Source: Candidatus Barnesiella excrementavium (GTDB lineage Bacteria; Bacteroidota; Bacteroidia; Bacteroidales; Barnesiellaceae). Taken from it: a stretch of DNA of 64,000 bases. The stretch lies in assembly GCA_019115485.1 (NCBI GenBank), contig DXDM01000059.1, positions 124,001-188,000 on the forward strand. The letters run 5' to 3'. The notes beneath the pieces are model-generated. The model ran no database searches, was not told where the DNA came from, and saw nothing but the letters and a program-made list of their open reading frames with translations. Position 1 is the first letter of the stretch. Each line of letters starts with the position of its first letter. Positions 15,006 to 24,100 of this stretch are shown here, piece by piece. Position numbers and translations under genes: made by a program.

Positions 15006-16022
15006 ATGATAGAAAGAGTAATTATATTGGACGCCGTCGATCCGGTGACTTTTTACGGCGTGAACAACGCTAACGTGCAGGTGGTCAAGAATCTTTTCCC
15101 CAAGGTGCGCATCGCCGCCCGGGGAAATGTGATGAAGGTAATCGGCGACGAGAAGGAGACCGAACTTTTTGAACAGAAAATCAAACAGCTCGAAAAGTAT
15201 TGTGCCGAGTATAACCAGCTGAGCGAGGAGGTAATCATCGACATCATCAAAGGCGACGAACCCCAGACGGTCAAGCCGCAGGAGAATCTTATCATCTATG
15301 GCGTGAACGGCAAGCCGATTACGGGTCGCACCCCCAACCAGCAGAAGCTGGTCGAGGCCTTTGCCCACAACGACCTCACGTTCGCTTTGGGTCCGGCCGG
15401 TTCGGGTAAGACCTACGTGGCCATCGCCTTGGCGGTAAAGGCCTTGAAGAACAAGGAGGTGAAGAAGATTATACTGAGCCGTCCGGCCGTTGAGGCCGGC
15501 GAGAAACTGGGATTCCTGCCGGGCGACATGAAAGATAAAATCGACCCCTATCTGCAACCCTTGTACGACGCCTTGGAGGATATGATTCCGGCGGCGAAAC
15601 TGAAAGAGTACATGGAGTCGAACGTGATACAGATAGCCCCGTTGGCCTTCATGCGCGGCCGTACGCTGAGCGATGCGGTGATTATTCTCGACGAGGCGCA
15701 GAACACCACGACGCACCAGATCAAGATGTTCCTGACCCGTCTGGGCATGAACGCCAAGATGATTGTGACGGGCGATATGACCCAGATAGACCTGCCGGCC
15801 TCGCAGACCTCGGGCTTGGTGCAGGCGATAGGCATCTTGAAGAATGTCGAGGGGATAGCCCGTGTGGAGTTCAACAAGAAGGATATCGTGCGGCACAAAC
15901 TGGTACAGCGCATCGTCGAGGCTTACGAAAAACACGACGAGAAGCTTCGCAAGGCTGCCGAGGCCCGCAAGCAGGAGCGCGAGGCGGCCCAGGAAGCCGG
16001 TAAGGAGAAGCCCGAGGCGTGA
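15006..16022 (+). CDS. phoH: PhoH-like ATPase
   Basis: P-loop ATPase of the PhoH family, thought to act in RNA metabolism or stress response, often next to ybeY. 338 residues. An N-terminal KH-like region is followed by GPAGSGKTY (Walker A, about residues 130-138), GFLPGDMKDKI, and ILDEAQNTT (Walker B). The last about 40 residues are a charged Lys/Glu/Ala tail. It has its own promoter and a structured leader. No partner gene ybeY is seen beside it. Confidence 0.92.
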   Translation: MIERVIILDAVDPVTFYGVNNANVQVVKNLFPKVRIAARGNVMKVIGDEKETELFEQKIKQLEKYCAEYNQLSEEVIIDIIKGDEPQTVKPQENLIIYGVNGKPITGRTPNQQKLVEAFAHNDLTFALGPAGSGKTYVAIALAVKALKNKEVKKIILSRPAVEAGEKLGFLPGDMKDKIDPYLQPLYDALEDMIPAAKLKEYMESNVIQIAPLAFMRGRTLSDAVIILDEAQNTTTHQIKMFLTRLGMNAKMIVTGDMTQIDLPASQTSGLVQAIGILKNVEGIARVEFNKKDIVRHKLVQRIVEAYEKHDEKLRKAAEARKQEREAAQEAGKEKPEA

Positions 16023-16206
16023 GGCCTGTGGACGGTCGGCTGGCCCTGACGGAACAGGAAGCCCATGGCGACAGGGCCGGAGTGAATATCACCCTTTTGG
16101 GTGTGTGGCTCGGGGGGAGGGTGACTGTGTGATGAGGGGAGAAAGATTGTCGACGAGGGTAATGCTTAATCTGTTTTAATTGACGTGCTATCTCGTTTTT
16201 ATGTTG

Positions 16207-16214
16207 TATCTTTG
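16207..16214 (+). promoter_or_regulatory. -7 box upstream of purC
   Basis: TATCTTTG 60 bases before the purC ATG; no consensus -33 at the right distance. The rest of the 251 bases between phoH and purC shows nothing recognisable and no purine riboswitch pattern. Confidence 0.45.
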
Positions 16215-16273
16215 TCGTGTCTTTTCACAGGACATACAACGACTATATTATAAACAGAAAAAGTATTACAGAA

Positions 16274-17227
16274 ATGAAAAATGCTTTGGTAAAAACCGAT
16301 TTCAAATTTCCCGGACAAAAGAGTGTGTATCATGGCAAAGTGCGCGACGTGTACAACATCGACGACGAGCTGCTGGTGATGGTGGTGACCGACCGCATCT
16401 CGGCATTCGACGTCATTCTGCCCGAGGGTATTCCCTACAAGGGACAGGTGCTGAACCAGATTGCCGCCAAGTTCCTGGACGCTACGTCGGATATTCTTCC
16501 GAACTGGAAAGTGGCTACTCCCGACCCCATGGTTACGGTGGGTCTGCGTTGCGAACCGTTCAAGGTCGAGATGGTTGTGCGGGGTTATTTGACGGGCCAT
16601 GCCTGGCGTGAATACAAGGCCGGCAACCGCACGTTGTGCGGCGAGACCATGCCCGAGGGTATGAAGGAGAACGAGAAGTTCCCGCACCCCATCATCACGC
16701 CTACGACCAAAGCTGCCGAGGGTCACGACGAGGATATCTCGAAGGCCGAAATCATTGCCCGCGGCATCGTTTCGCGCGAGGACTACGAGCAACTCGAAAA
16801 ATATACCCTGGCTCTCTATCAACGCGGTTGCGAGATGGCTGCCCAAAAGGGTCTTATCCTCGTGGATACGAAATATGAATTCGGTAAAATCGGCGACAAG
16901 ATTATCCTGATCGACGAAATCCACACGCCCGACTCGTCGCGTTATTTCTATGCCGAGGGGTATGAAGAGCGTCTGGCCCGTGGCGAAGAGCAACGCCAGC
17001 TCTCGAAAGAGTTTGTGCGCCAATGGCTGATTCAAAACGGCTTCCAGGGCAAAGAGGGTCAGAAGGTACCCGAGATGACCGAGGCCTATTGCAACAGCGT
17101 GTCGGACCGCTACATCGAACTCTACGAGCACATCGTGGGCGAGAAGTTTGTCAAGGCCGAAGGCGAAGATTTGGCCGCCCGTATCGAGAAGAACGTGACC
17201 GACTTCCTGAACAGCCGCAAGAAATAA
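16274..17227 (+). CDS. purC: Phosphoribosylaminoimidazole-succinocarboxamide synthase
   Basis: SAICAR synthetase of de novo purine synthesis: joins aspartate to CAIR with ATP. The ATG at 16274 gives 317 residues, the long form of the enzyme. GKVRDVYNI near the N-terminus binds [13 protein letters not shown] and [11 protein letters not shown] are family signatures, as is LVDTKYEFG. An upstream in-frame start at 16217 would add 19 unlike residues and lies over the promoter. menG follows after 27 bases and is probably cotranscribed. Confidence 0.95.
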   Translation: MKNALVKTDFKFPGQKSVYHGKVRDVYNIDDELLVMVVTDRISAFDVILPEGIPYKGQVLNQIAAKFLDATSDILPNWKVATPDPMVTVGLRCEPFKVEMVVRGYLTGHAWREYKAGNRTLCGETMPEGMKENEKFPHPIITPTTKAAEGHDEDISKAEIIARGIVSREDYEQLEKYTLALYQRGCEMAAQKGLILVDTKYEFGKIGDKIILIDEIHTPDSSRYFYAEGYEERLARGEEQRQLSKEFVRQWLIQNGFQGKEGQKVPEMTEAYCNSVSDRYIELYEHIVGEKFVKAEGEDLAARIEKNVTDFLNSRKK

Positions 17228-17254
17228 ACGAGCGGGGAAAGGACCATATCACGA

Positions 17255-18001
17255 ATGGACTATAAGGCAGAAGAGATAAAACCCTATAACGAGGAGACCG
17301 ACAAGACCACGCAGGTGCGCGAGATGTTCGACTCCATTGCTCCGGCCTACGATGCGATGAACCGCACCATGACCGTGGGCATAGACCGCTGGTGGCGGCG
17401 GGTGGCCGTGAAGATGTTGCGCCGCTATCCTCACCGACGCCTGCTCGATGTGGCTACGGGCACGGGCGACCTGGCCCTGCTGCTCGACGAGCAGCTCAAT
17501 CCCGACCAGATTATCGGCGTGGACCTCTCGGAGGGTATGTTGCGGATTGCCCGCGAGAAGGCGGTCAAGCGCAATGCCCAGCGCCGTATCCTCTTCGAGG
17601 TACAGGATTGTCTGTCGATGGATTTCGACGACAACAGTTTCGATGTGGTGACCGTGGCCTATGGGGTGCGCAACTTCGAGCACCTCGAAGCCGGCTTCCG
17701 CGAGATGTATCGGGTGCTTCGGTCCGGCGGTGCGCTGTGCGTCATCGAGCTGTCGACTCCCGAGCATTTCCCCTTCCGCCAGCTTTATAAGTTCTACACC
17801 TATACCTTTATCCCCTTCGTAGGCCGACTCGTGTCGAAAGACCGCAGCGCATACAGCTACCTGCCCCGTTCGGTCGCCGCCGTGCCGCAGGGCGAGGCGA
17901 TGCTCGACATCTTCCGTCGCGCCGGTTTCGACCACTGCTATTGCCGTCGGCTCACCTTTGGTGCCTGCACCATTTACATCGGGGAGAAGAAGAGAGACTG
18001 A
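17255..18001 (+). CDS. ubiE: Demethylmenaquinone methyltransferase
   Basis: SAM-dependent C-methyltransferase of the UbiE/MenG family; in Bacteroidales it makes menaquinone from demethylmenaquinone. 248 residues. The family start VREMFDSIAPAYDAMN is present, followed by the SAM site LDVATGTGDLAL near residues 65-76, the VTVAYGVRNFE motif, and the C-terminal RRLTFGACTIYIGEK. It follows purC by 27 bases and ends before a strong terminator. It shares the quinone theme with the prenyl synthetase at 4.35 kb. Confidence 0.93.
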   Translation: MDYKAEEIKPYNEETDKTTQVREMFDSIAPAYDAMNRTMTVGIDRWWRRVAVKMLRRYPHRRLLDVATGTGDLALLLDEQLNPDQIIGVDLSEGMLRIAREKAVKRNAQRRILFEVQDCLSMDFDDNSFDVVTVAYGVRNFEHLEAGFREMYRVLRSGGALCVIELSTPEHFPFRQLYKFYTYTFIPFVGRLVSKDRSAYSYLPRSVAAVPQGEAMLDIFRRAGFDHCYCRRLTFGACTIYIGEKKRD

Positions 18002-18058
18002 ATCCACCGGCCGGGGTGGGGCGAATCTCCTGCTCATGAGGCCGTTGCCTGACCATAC

Positions 18059-18100
18059 AGGGCACAGCGAACGATTGCCGTTCGCTGTGCCCTGCCTGTT
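18059..18100 (+). terminator. Terminator of purC-menG
   Basis: Perfect 15-bp stem (18059-18073 with 18079-18093), 5-base loop, followed by GCCTGTTTT. Confidence 0.8.
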
Positions 18101-18266
18101 TTGTGGACCCCGCATCGGGGTGATGGGTTGGGTCTTTCCGCACAACGGCGCGGTATCCAGTAGTACTCGGTTTGCTTTTAATCGGTGTACTCAAAGATGG
18201 AGAGAGGTGGTGCCCGTCGCGGCATTTCTGAAAAAGAAGTGTTCGGCAAAGGTGGTTGAACCAGTC
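18101..18266. other. Intergenic stretch between convergent terminators
   Basis: The region between the menG and fumarase terminators has no convincing gene. It holds a truncated copy of the REP-like palindrome (GGACCCCGCATCGGGGTGA, 18106-18124); I see nothing else in it. Confidence 0.4.
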
Positions 18267-18312
18267 GATAAAAACACATCGGGGCTGCCTCATTAACGAG
18301 GCAGCCCCGATG
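18267..18312 (-). terminator. Terminator of fumarase gene
   Basis: Perfect 15-bp stem (18277-18291 with 18298-18312), 6-base loop, followed leftward by TGTTTTTATC. Confidence 0.85.
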
Positions 18313-18339
18313 GTATGGTAGGGTCTGTGTCCCGCGGGA

Positions 18340-19980
18340 TTATTTGTGGGCGGGGCAGATGGGTTTGATCTGTTTGAAGAAGTCGTTGCCCTTGTTATCG
18401 ACGAGGATAAATGCGGGGAAGTCTTCTACTTCGATTTTCCAGATGGCTTCCATGCCGAGCTCGGGATACTCGACGCACTCGATGCTCTTGATGTTGTTCT
18501 GGGCGAGGATTGCGGCCGGACCTCCGATGCTGCCCAGGTAGAAGCCGCCGTGTTTCTTGCAGGCGTCGGTGACGGCTTGGCTGCGGTTACCCTTGGCCAG
18601 CATGATCATGGAGCCGCCATGGCTTTGGAAGAGGTCGACGTAGGGGTCCATACGACCGGCTGTCGTGGGGCCCATCGAGCCGCAGGCCATGCCTTTCGGG
18701 GTCTTGGCGGGACCGGCGTAGTAGATGGGGTGGTCCTTGATGTACTGGGGCAGGTCTTCGCCGCGGTCGAGGCGCTCTTTGAGTTTGGCGTGTGCGATGT
18801 CGCGGCCTACGATGATGGTGCCGTTGAGCGAGAGGCGGGTGGCTACGGGGTATTTGTCGAGCTCTTTGAGAATCTCGCTCATGGGTTGGTTGAGGTTTAT
18901 CTTTACGGCATTGCCTTCGCCGGCTTGACGCAATTCCTCGGGAATGAGTTCGCCGGGGTGGCTGTCGAGTTTCTCGATCCAGATACCGTCTTTATTGATT
19001 TTGCATTTGATGTTACGGTCGGCCGAGCAGCTTACGCCCAGACCTACGGGGCAGGAGGCGCCGTGACGGGGCAGACGTATGATGCGCACGTCGTGGGCGA
19101 AGTATTTGCCGCCGAACTGTGCTCCGAGGCCGATGCGGTGAGCCTCTTCGAGTACCTGTTTCTCGAGCTCGACGTCGCGGAAGGCGCGGCCGTATTCGTT
19201 GCCCGTGGTGGGCAGGTTGTCGTAGTAGTGGGTCGAGGCGAGCTTGACGGTGAGCAGGTTCTTCTCGGCCGAGGTACCGCCGATGACGAAGGCGATGTGG
19301 TAGGGCGGGCAGGCTGCCGTACCGAGGGTCTTCATCTTCTCAACGAGGAAGGGCACGAGGGTGGCGGGGTTGAGAATGGCTTTGGTCTCTTGATAGAGGT
19401 AGGTTTTGTTGGCCGAACCGCCGCCTTTGGTCACGCAGAGGAATCGGTATTCCATGCCTTCGGTGGCTTCGAGGTCGATTTGGGCGGGCAGGTTGCACTT
19501 GGTGTTCACCTCTTCGTACATCGAGAGGGGAGCGTTTTGCGAGTAGCGCAGGTTCTCCTCGGTGTAGGTCTTGTAGACGCCGAGCGAGAGGGCCTCTTCG
19601 TCGCAGTATCCGGTCCATACCTGTTGGCCTTTTTCGCCGTGGATAATGGCCGTACCCGTATCCTGGCAGAAGGGCAGTACGCCTTTGGCGGCTACCTCGG
19701 CATTGCGCAGGAAGGTGAGAGCCACGTACTTGTCGTTTTCGCTGGCTTCGGGGTCGTGCAGGATTTTGGCCACTTGCTCGTTGTGCGAGCGGCGCAGCAT
19801 GAACGATACGTCGCGGAAGGCAGCGTTGGCCATGGCGGTGAGACCCTCTTTGGCGATTTTTAAGATAGGTTTCCCTTCAAACTCGCTTACCGACACATAG
19901 TCTTTCGTAAGCAGATAGTACTCGGTCGTATCTTCGCCCAGCGGGAACATGGGTTGATACTTGAACGGTGTGATAGCCAT
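18340..19980 (-). CDS. fumB: Class I (Fe-S) fumarate hydratase
   Basis: Interconverts fumarate and malate using an oxygen-sensitive [4Fe-4S] cluster. The 546-residue product has the fused alpha-beta layout of FumA/FumB. Cluster cysteines are visible in LPFCQDTGT (about 103-111), [10 protein letters not shown]-like segment near 310-325, and the C-terminal half carries [20 protein letters not shown]-type residues (short [10 protein letters not shown]). It belongs to the reductive branch that leads to succinate and propionate, matching meaB at 33 kb. A TATTTTTG box (20068-20061) lies 80 bases upstream. Single-gene unit with its own terminator. The fumA/fumB symbol choice is nominal. Confidence 0.92.
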   Translation of the reverse strand: MAITPFKYQPMFPLGEDTTEYYLLTKDYVSVSEFEGKPILKIAKEGLTAMANAAFRDVSFMLRRSHNEQVAKILHDPEASENDKYVALTFLRNAEVAAKGVLPFCQDTGTAIIHGEKGQQVWTGYCDEEALSLGVYKTYTEENLRYSQNAPLSMYEEVNTKCNLPAQIDLEATEGMEYRFLCVTKGGGSANKTYLYQETKAILNPATLVPFLVEKMKTLGTAACPPYHIAFVIGGTSAEKNLLTVKLASTHYYDNLPTTGNEYGRAFRDVELEKQVLEEAHRIGLGAQFGGKYFAHDVRIIRLPRHGASCPVGLGVSCSADRNIKCKINKDGIWIEKLDSHPGELIPEELRQAGEGNAVKINLNQPMSEILKELDKYPVATRLSLNGTIIVGRDIAHAKLKERLDRGEDLPQYIKDHPIYYAGPAKTPKGMACGSMGPTTAGRMDPYVDLFQSHGGSMIMLAKGNRSQAVTDACKKHGGFYLGSIGGPAAILAQNNIKSIECVEYPELGMEAIWKIEVEDFPAFILVDNKGNDFFKQIKPICPAHK

Positions 19981-20206
19981 AGTTATATGTTATTTGGTTT
20001 GTGTTGTCGGTCGATAGTCCGCCGCCGCTGCGGGAGGGGCGATGCGGGGTAATCGTGTTGCAAAAATAAAGAAATTTTTCGGTAATCGTTCATTTGCGGT
20101 GAAATCTTTCGGCGGGAGCCGAGTTTGTATGAAGCTGCCATAAAACGGGGCGTGGGCGGGGCTTACTTTGCGGTACCATATATGGGAAATCTAATCATTA
20201 AGTTTT

Positions 20207-20965
20207 ATGGAAAAGAATTATCAGAAAGAAAATCGCAGCCGACGCAGATCCCGCGATTTGCTGGTGGAGAAAATCTTGCAACGGTTCCCGGCCCGACATC
20301 TGGACAACGACGACGAGCTGTTCGATGCCTTGGAGGAGTATGACTCGTATCGCAACGAGCGCTATGAACGGCTGGCCGACGACCAGAGCAAGCTGTGCAA
20401 GTTGTTTATGGCCAACCCCAAGATGGGGGCTTTCATCTCGGACGTGATAGGGGGCGACGATGCCCTGGTGGCGTGTGTGCGCTACTTCGGGCGCGACATG
20501 CTCGACTGTGCCCAGGACGAAGGCCGCATGGCCGAGGTGCGCCGGGCCAACGACGAGTATCTGTCGCGTGTGGCCCGCTTCAACGAACTGGAATCGCAGA
20601 TGCGCGACAACTTGCAGAAGAGTACCCGCTGCATGCAGCGTTTCAAGGCCGAGAAGGGTATGAGCGAGAGTGAGTTCGAGTCGTTCCTCGACCGGGTGTA
20701 TCACCTGTGCAACCATGTGTTCATGGGCGATCTGAACGACGAGGTGCTCAACCTGCTCTTCAAGGGTCTGCACTACGACAGCGACCTGTCGTGTGCCGAG
20801 CGTGACGGCGAGGTGCGCGGACGCAATGCCCGCATCATCTTCGAGAAGCGTGAACGCTCGGGCGACGCGTTGCCCCCGTTGCGCAACAGCGGCAACTTCG
20901 AATCGGACGACGACCGGTCGCCCATCTTCGGGAACCGCCGTCGCCGCAGTGTGTGGGACTTGTAG
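20207..20965 (+). CDS. Phage scaffold-like protein of capsid cassette
   Basis: 252-residue soluble, highly charged and largely helical protein. It has a basic N-terminus (KENRSRRRSRDLL), the segment MANPKMGAFISDVIGGDDALVACVRYFG, a coiled-coil-like middle (about 105-145), then FLDRVYHLCNHVFMGDLNDEVL, LHYDSDLS and EVRGRNARI. In my recollection this order is seen in proteins directly upstream of DUF5309 capsid genes in Bacteroidetes phage-like loci, where they probably act as scaffolds; sequence alone does not prove that. It is the first gene of the virion-like cassette, and 108 bases separate it from the capsid gene. No standard promoter with both elements was found upstream. Confidence 0.55.
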   Translation: MEKNYQKENRSRRRSRDLLVEKILQRFPARHLDNDDELFDALEEYDSYRNERYERLADDQSKLCKLFMANPKMGAFISDVIGGDDALVACVRYFGRDMLDCAQDEGRMAEVRRANDEYLSRVARFNELESQMRDNLQKSTRCMQRFKAEKGMSESEFESFLDRVYHLCNHVFMGDLNDEVLNLLFKGLHYDSDLSCAERDGEVRGRNARIIFEKRERSGDALPPLRNSGNFESDDDRSPIFGNRRRRSVWDL

Positions 20966-21073
20966 CCGGTCATCGGAGGGAGATATACCTGCCCCCGGAA
21001 ATGAGAAAAACAATTTACAAACCTATTTTTTTGAAATCCTATGTTTTTGTCGAATTTAAATTGGAGAGAAAAG

Positions 21074-22474
21074 ATGAAAAAGTTTTTGATGAAGTGGAAA
21101 ACTCCGCTGCTTTGGCTGGTGGGACTGATTGCTCTGGTGGTGTGCTGGCACATCTGGTCGGGGCTGTTTGACGGAGGTCTGGCCCTGGCGGCCATTATCC
21201 CGGGCATGTCGGGGGGTAAACTCGTGACCAACGAGCCGCTCACGACCGATATCGTGCGCGAGAACAGTCCCTCGCTGTTGCGTAACGAGGTAGATAAACG
21301 CATCGTACGCATTCGCCCCATGTCCACGCCTATCGACCAGTTGTCGCGGTGGAACGGAGCCCGCAAGGCCTCGTCGATGATTGTTGATTATTATTCGGTC
21401 GACGTGAAGCCTACCAAGTCTTATTTGAAGACGGCCTATACGGCTCCCGACTCGGGTTCGGTCAACGACACGCACAAGAAGGCCAAAATCGATGCCGTCG
21501 ACAACAGCATCTTCGAAGTGTCCGAGACGATTCTCGTGCAGGGTGTGAAGGGGTACGAGCCCGACGGTACCCAGTCGAATGCCGATCTGGTGCTCTACAT
21601 CGCCGCCAAGGACGAGGAGACCGGTTCGCTCACGGTCTATCCCATCAACGGAGCCAAGATTGGCACGGTGACCAACTGCGTGCCCTCGATTCCCGAGAAT
21701 ACCCCGCTTATCCGCATGGGACGTGCCGCTACCGAGCTCGACGTACAGACGGCTCAGTTTGCCGCCCTGCCGGTCAAGAGCCAGAACTACTGTCAGATTT
21801 TCAAGATGCAAATCGAGCAGTCGACCTTCCAGAAGATTGCCAACAAGGAGGTCGAGTGGGACTTCTCCGATGCCGAGGAGGCCGCCATCTACGACATGCG
21901 TCTGGGCATGGAAAAGAGCTTCATGTTCGGGGTGAAGAACACCATCTTCGACCCCCGCAAAAAGGAGAACGTGATGCTCACCGGCGGTATCTGGTGGCAG
22001 GCCGGTAACCACTACACCTACAATCCGTCGGTCGAGATGACGCAAAACGACCTCATCGACATGATGCGTCAGGCCTTCACGGGCAACGGCGGCAACAAGC
22101 GCAAGATTCTCATCGGCGGATCGTCGTTCATCGGGCGCATCAACAAGATTGAGTTGACCAAGGTGGTGATGGCTCGTGAGGATAAAGTGATGTGGGGCAT
22201 TGACTTCTCGGAAATCCGCTCGAAGTTCGGTAAACTCTATGTGCTCTACTCCGAGGTCTTCGACGATTGCGGCATGAGCGACTACGGTTTCGTGTTCGAC
22301 CCCGAGTTTATCCAGAAGTGGTCGCATGTACCGTTCGATGCCCAGGAACTCGATCTGAAAAAATCGGGTGTGCGCAATACCGACGCCCTGGTGTTGACCG
22401 AGGCCAGCTGTTTGACACTGCGCTATCCGGCAGCCCACATGCGCATCGAGCCGGTAATCCCCGACGGCGATTGA
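21074..22474 (+). CDS. SU10/DUF5309-like major capsid protein with N-terminal membrane segment
   Basis: From ATG 21074 (behind a GGAG ribosome site) the protein has 466 residues. From about residue 53 it follows the SU10-type HK97-fold major capsid family: PLTTDIVRENSPSLL, DKRIVRIRPMSTPIDQLSR, IFKMQIEQSTFQKIA, and the hallmark helix AIYDMRLGMEKSFMFG, then TGGIWWQAG and a C-terminal domain. Residues 11-31 (PLLWLVGLIALVVCWHIW) form a clear membrane helix, with a second hydrophobic patch at 36-45, which soluble phage capsids do not have. It could be cleaved off during maturation or anchor the shell. A separate start at 21041 would add 11 residues. Flanked by scaffold-like and accessory genes. 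Confidence 0.75.
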   Translation: MKKFLMKWKTPLLWLVGLIALVVCWHIWSGLFDGGLALAAIIPGMSGGKLVTNEPLTTDIVRENSPSLLRNEVDKRIVRIRPMSTPIDQLSRWNGARKASSMIVDYYSVDVKPTKSYLKTAYTAPDSGSVNDTHKKAKIDAVDNSIFEVSETILVQGVKGYEPDGTQSNADLVLYIAAKDEETGSLTVYPINGAKIGTVTNCVPSIPENTPLIRMGRAATELDVQTAQFAALPVKSQNYCQIFKMQIEQSTFQKIANKEVEWDFSDAEEAAIYDMRLGMEKSFMFGVKNTIFDPRKKENVMLTGGIWWQAGNHYTYNPSVEMTQNDLIDMMRQAFTGNGGNKRKILIGGSSFIGRINKIELTKVVMAREDKVMWGIDFSEIRSKFGKLYVLYSEVFDDCGMSDYGFVFDPEFIQKWSHVPFDAQELDLKKSGVRNTDALVLTEASCLTLRYPAAHMRIEPVIPDGD

Positions 22475-22540
22475 GCCGCAACCCGGCCATAAGGTCGGCC
22501 CCGGCCCGGTGATAGCCGATTTTTGAAAGGGGGGACTGGA

Positions 22541-22578
22541 CGGGGCAACCGGAGATTCCAAACCGGCTGCCCCGTTTT
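22541..22578 (+). terminator. Hairpin after the capsid gene, inside the cassette
   Basis: 12-bp stem with one mismatch (22541-22552 with 22563-22574), 10-base loop, followed by TTTTCG. Probably a partial terminator that raises capsid mRNA over the downstream genes. Confidence 0.55.
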
Positions 22579-22616
22579 CGAAACAAAAGTATCGTCCATT
22601 AAAAAGAAAAGAGATT

Positions 22617-23000
22617 ATGATCAAGATTTATCGAACGAGCTTGGGCAATCTGTCCACATCGGTCGTTGTCAACGGGGTTCCCCACCGAGTCCATTTTTAC
22701 GCCCACGACGGGGTGAACGGACTCTTCTCGACCGACGATGAGGCGTTGCAACAAGCCTTGGAACGGAGTCGGGGATATGGCAAACGCTTTGCCCTGCTCG
22801 AAGGGAGCAAGACCCAGGCCGAGCCCCAAACCTATACCCTGGTTCCCGGCATACGCTCGTGGCAGGCAGCCCGAGACTATTTGAGAAAAGAGCCCTACGG
22901 GCTTACCGACGACGAGGTATCCACCCCGGCACTTATCGAGCAGGCGGCCGAGCGGTTTCACCTTGTATTCACACAATTAAAGAAAGGGAAAAAACGATGA
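22617..23000 (+). CDS. Small capsid-accessory-like protein with HeH-like domain
   Basis: 127 residues. The N-terminal half is a beta-rich piece, FRT-like (IYRTSLGNLSTSVVVNGV) with the phrase GLFSTDDEALQQALERS. The C-terminal third (WQAARDYLRKEPYGLTDDEVS..IEQAAERFHLVF) fits a HeH/SAP-like three-helix motif, often seen in small head proteins of phages. A lysine-rich tail ends it. Its stop codon overlaps the next ATG (ATGA, 22997-23000). Function is inferred from position between capsid and fibre-like genes; it may decorate the shell or bind nucleic acid. Confidence 0.5.
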   Translation: MIKIYRTSLGNLSTSVVVNGVPHRVHFYAHDGVNGLFSTDDEALQQALERSRGYGKRFALLEGSKTQAEPQTYTLVPGIRSWQAARDYLRKEPYGLTDDEVSTPALIEQAAERFHLVFTQLKKGKKR

Positions 23001-24097
23001 AAGTGAAAGAACATAGCCATTTGCGCGGGCAAAACGGATGCCTGGGATTTTTCTACGGGCTTGATGCTCTGCTCTCGGCCTATCCCGAGGGGGGCTTGCC
23101 CGGTGAGTTTTTTATCAACGGCAAGACGCAGTCGATTTGGGTGTGGGACGCTACCGGGCGTTCATGGTACGACTCCAATCATGCGGCTCCGGCTCCCTTC
23201 TTCGACGTTATTACCGATCCGGCTACATTCAGCCCGGGCGTTGAGAGTGGGGTGTCAGCTTGCTTTATCTATATTGCCGGCCGTGCCGGTTCCTATCAGT
23301 TTCCGGCGTTGAAAGGGTCGTCGACCTTGACGGTGACTACTACCTCGGCGGCTGTGATTGCGCTGGTATGGAACGGTACTTCCTGGCGCGATTATGTCAC
23401 CCCCCTATCGCTCGAAAACGTGGTGCCCCCGAACTATATGTATCGTGGAGCCTGGTCGGAAACATTGACCTATATCTATGCCGACGGTATTGTCGATGTG
23501 GTCTATTATCAGGGGAGGTACTATCGGGTGAAACAGGAGGGCAGCATTACCGGCGAGGTTCCCGACCAGTCGAGCAATTGGGAAAGACTCACACGCTTTT
23601 ATACCGTTGCCGGAAAGTTGGATATGCCTCAGGGAGAGGTTTTGCGTCTCAACCAGCAACAGGCTATCCGGGTAGAGAGCGGTGACTCTTCATGGGATTT
23701 GTGCGATGGTATCATCAAGCATATGGGTACAGGAACTTTACTGTCTCAGGCTGGTGAGTTGCGCATACCTGTTGAGGGTGGTGAAGTGATTATAGGCCCC
23801 TCTTGTAGAGGTATAAAGTATATGAAGGGTGAGGACACAAGTCTGGTATTCGATTTGGACAGTACCGGAAACGCTAGAATCTTGATGATTCGTAGAGAAG
23901 AATCGGGGAAGATTCAGATGTATGTGATGCCTCATGCGCTGACATTGACTCGGTTTGATAACTATGGCAATATAATTAGGTTCAATAGCATGACTGTCGA
24001 TGGAATAAATTGGCAGCTGAAAAAGTGGAGCGACAATCTGATTGAAGGTGATATTTATGTGGACGAGAATAATTTCCTGAAACAGAAGGGGGGATAG
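22997..24097 (+). CDS. Fibre-like virion protein
   Basis: 366 residues, coupled to the previous gene by ATGA. The N-terminus contains a fibre-type lead (GEFFINGKTQSIWVWDATGRSW), then beta-rich sequence and a chitin-binding-3-like module near 135-185 (YRGAWSETLTYIYADGIVDVVYYQGRYYRV, with W and Y spacing; then SSNWERL). The C-terminal part (from about residue 230) is beta-rich without repeats I recognise. The DNA of that part, about 23690-24090, is visibly poorer in GC than the rest of the cassette, as expected of a swapped or fast-evolving receptor-binding tip. It could equally be an internal shell-surface protein. No tail-tube or baseplate gene accompanies it. Confidence 0.5.
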   Translation: MKVKEHSHLRGQNGCLGFFYGLDALLSAYPEGGLPGEFFINGKTQSIWVWDATGRSWYDSNHAAPAPFFDVITDPATFSPGVESGVSACFIYIAGRAGSYQFPALKGSSTLTVTTTSAAVIALVWNGTSWRDYVTPLSLENVVPPNYMYRGAWSETLTYIYADGIVDVVYYQGRYYRVKQEGSITGEVPDQSSNWERLTRFYTVAGKLDMPQGEVLRLNQQQAIRVESGDSSWDLCDGIIKHMGTGTLLSQAGELRIPVEGGEVIIGPSCRGIKYMKGEDTSLVFDLDSTGNARILMIRREESGKIQMYVMPHALTLTRFDNYGNIIRFNSMTVDGINWQLKKWSDNLIEGDIYVDENNFLKQKGG

Positions 24098-24100
24098 GCC

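Noticed and set aside
12336-15935. A 1199-codon leftward frame that could suggest a giant fusion protein.
   Set aside because: Only the part up to 13664 has family sequence (DUF3843 type); the rest is antisense to mutY and phoH.
16023-16273. A purine-type riboswitch before purC.
   Set aside because: The leader lacks the three-way junction core sequences of the class; only a -7 box is visible.
18346-19863. A 505-codon plus-strand frame.
   Set aside because: Exact antisense of class I fumarase, with no start signal or family resemblance.
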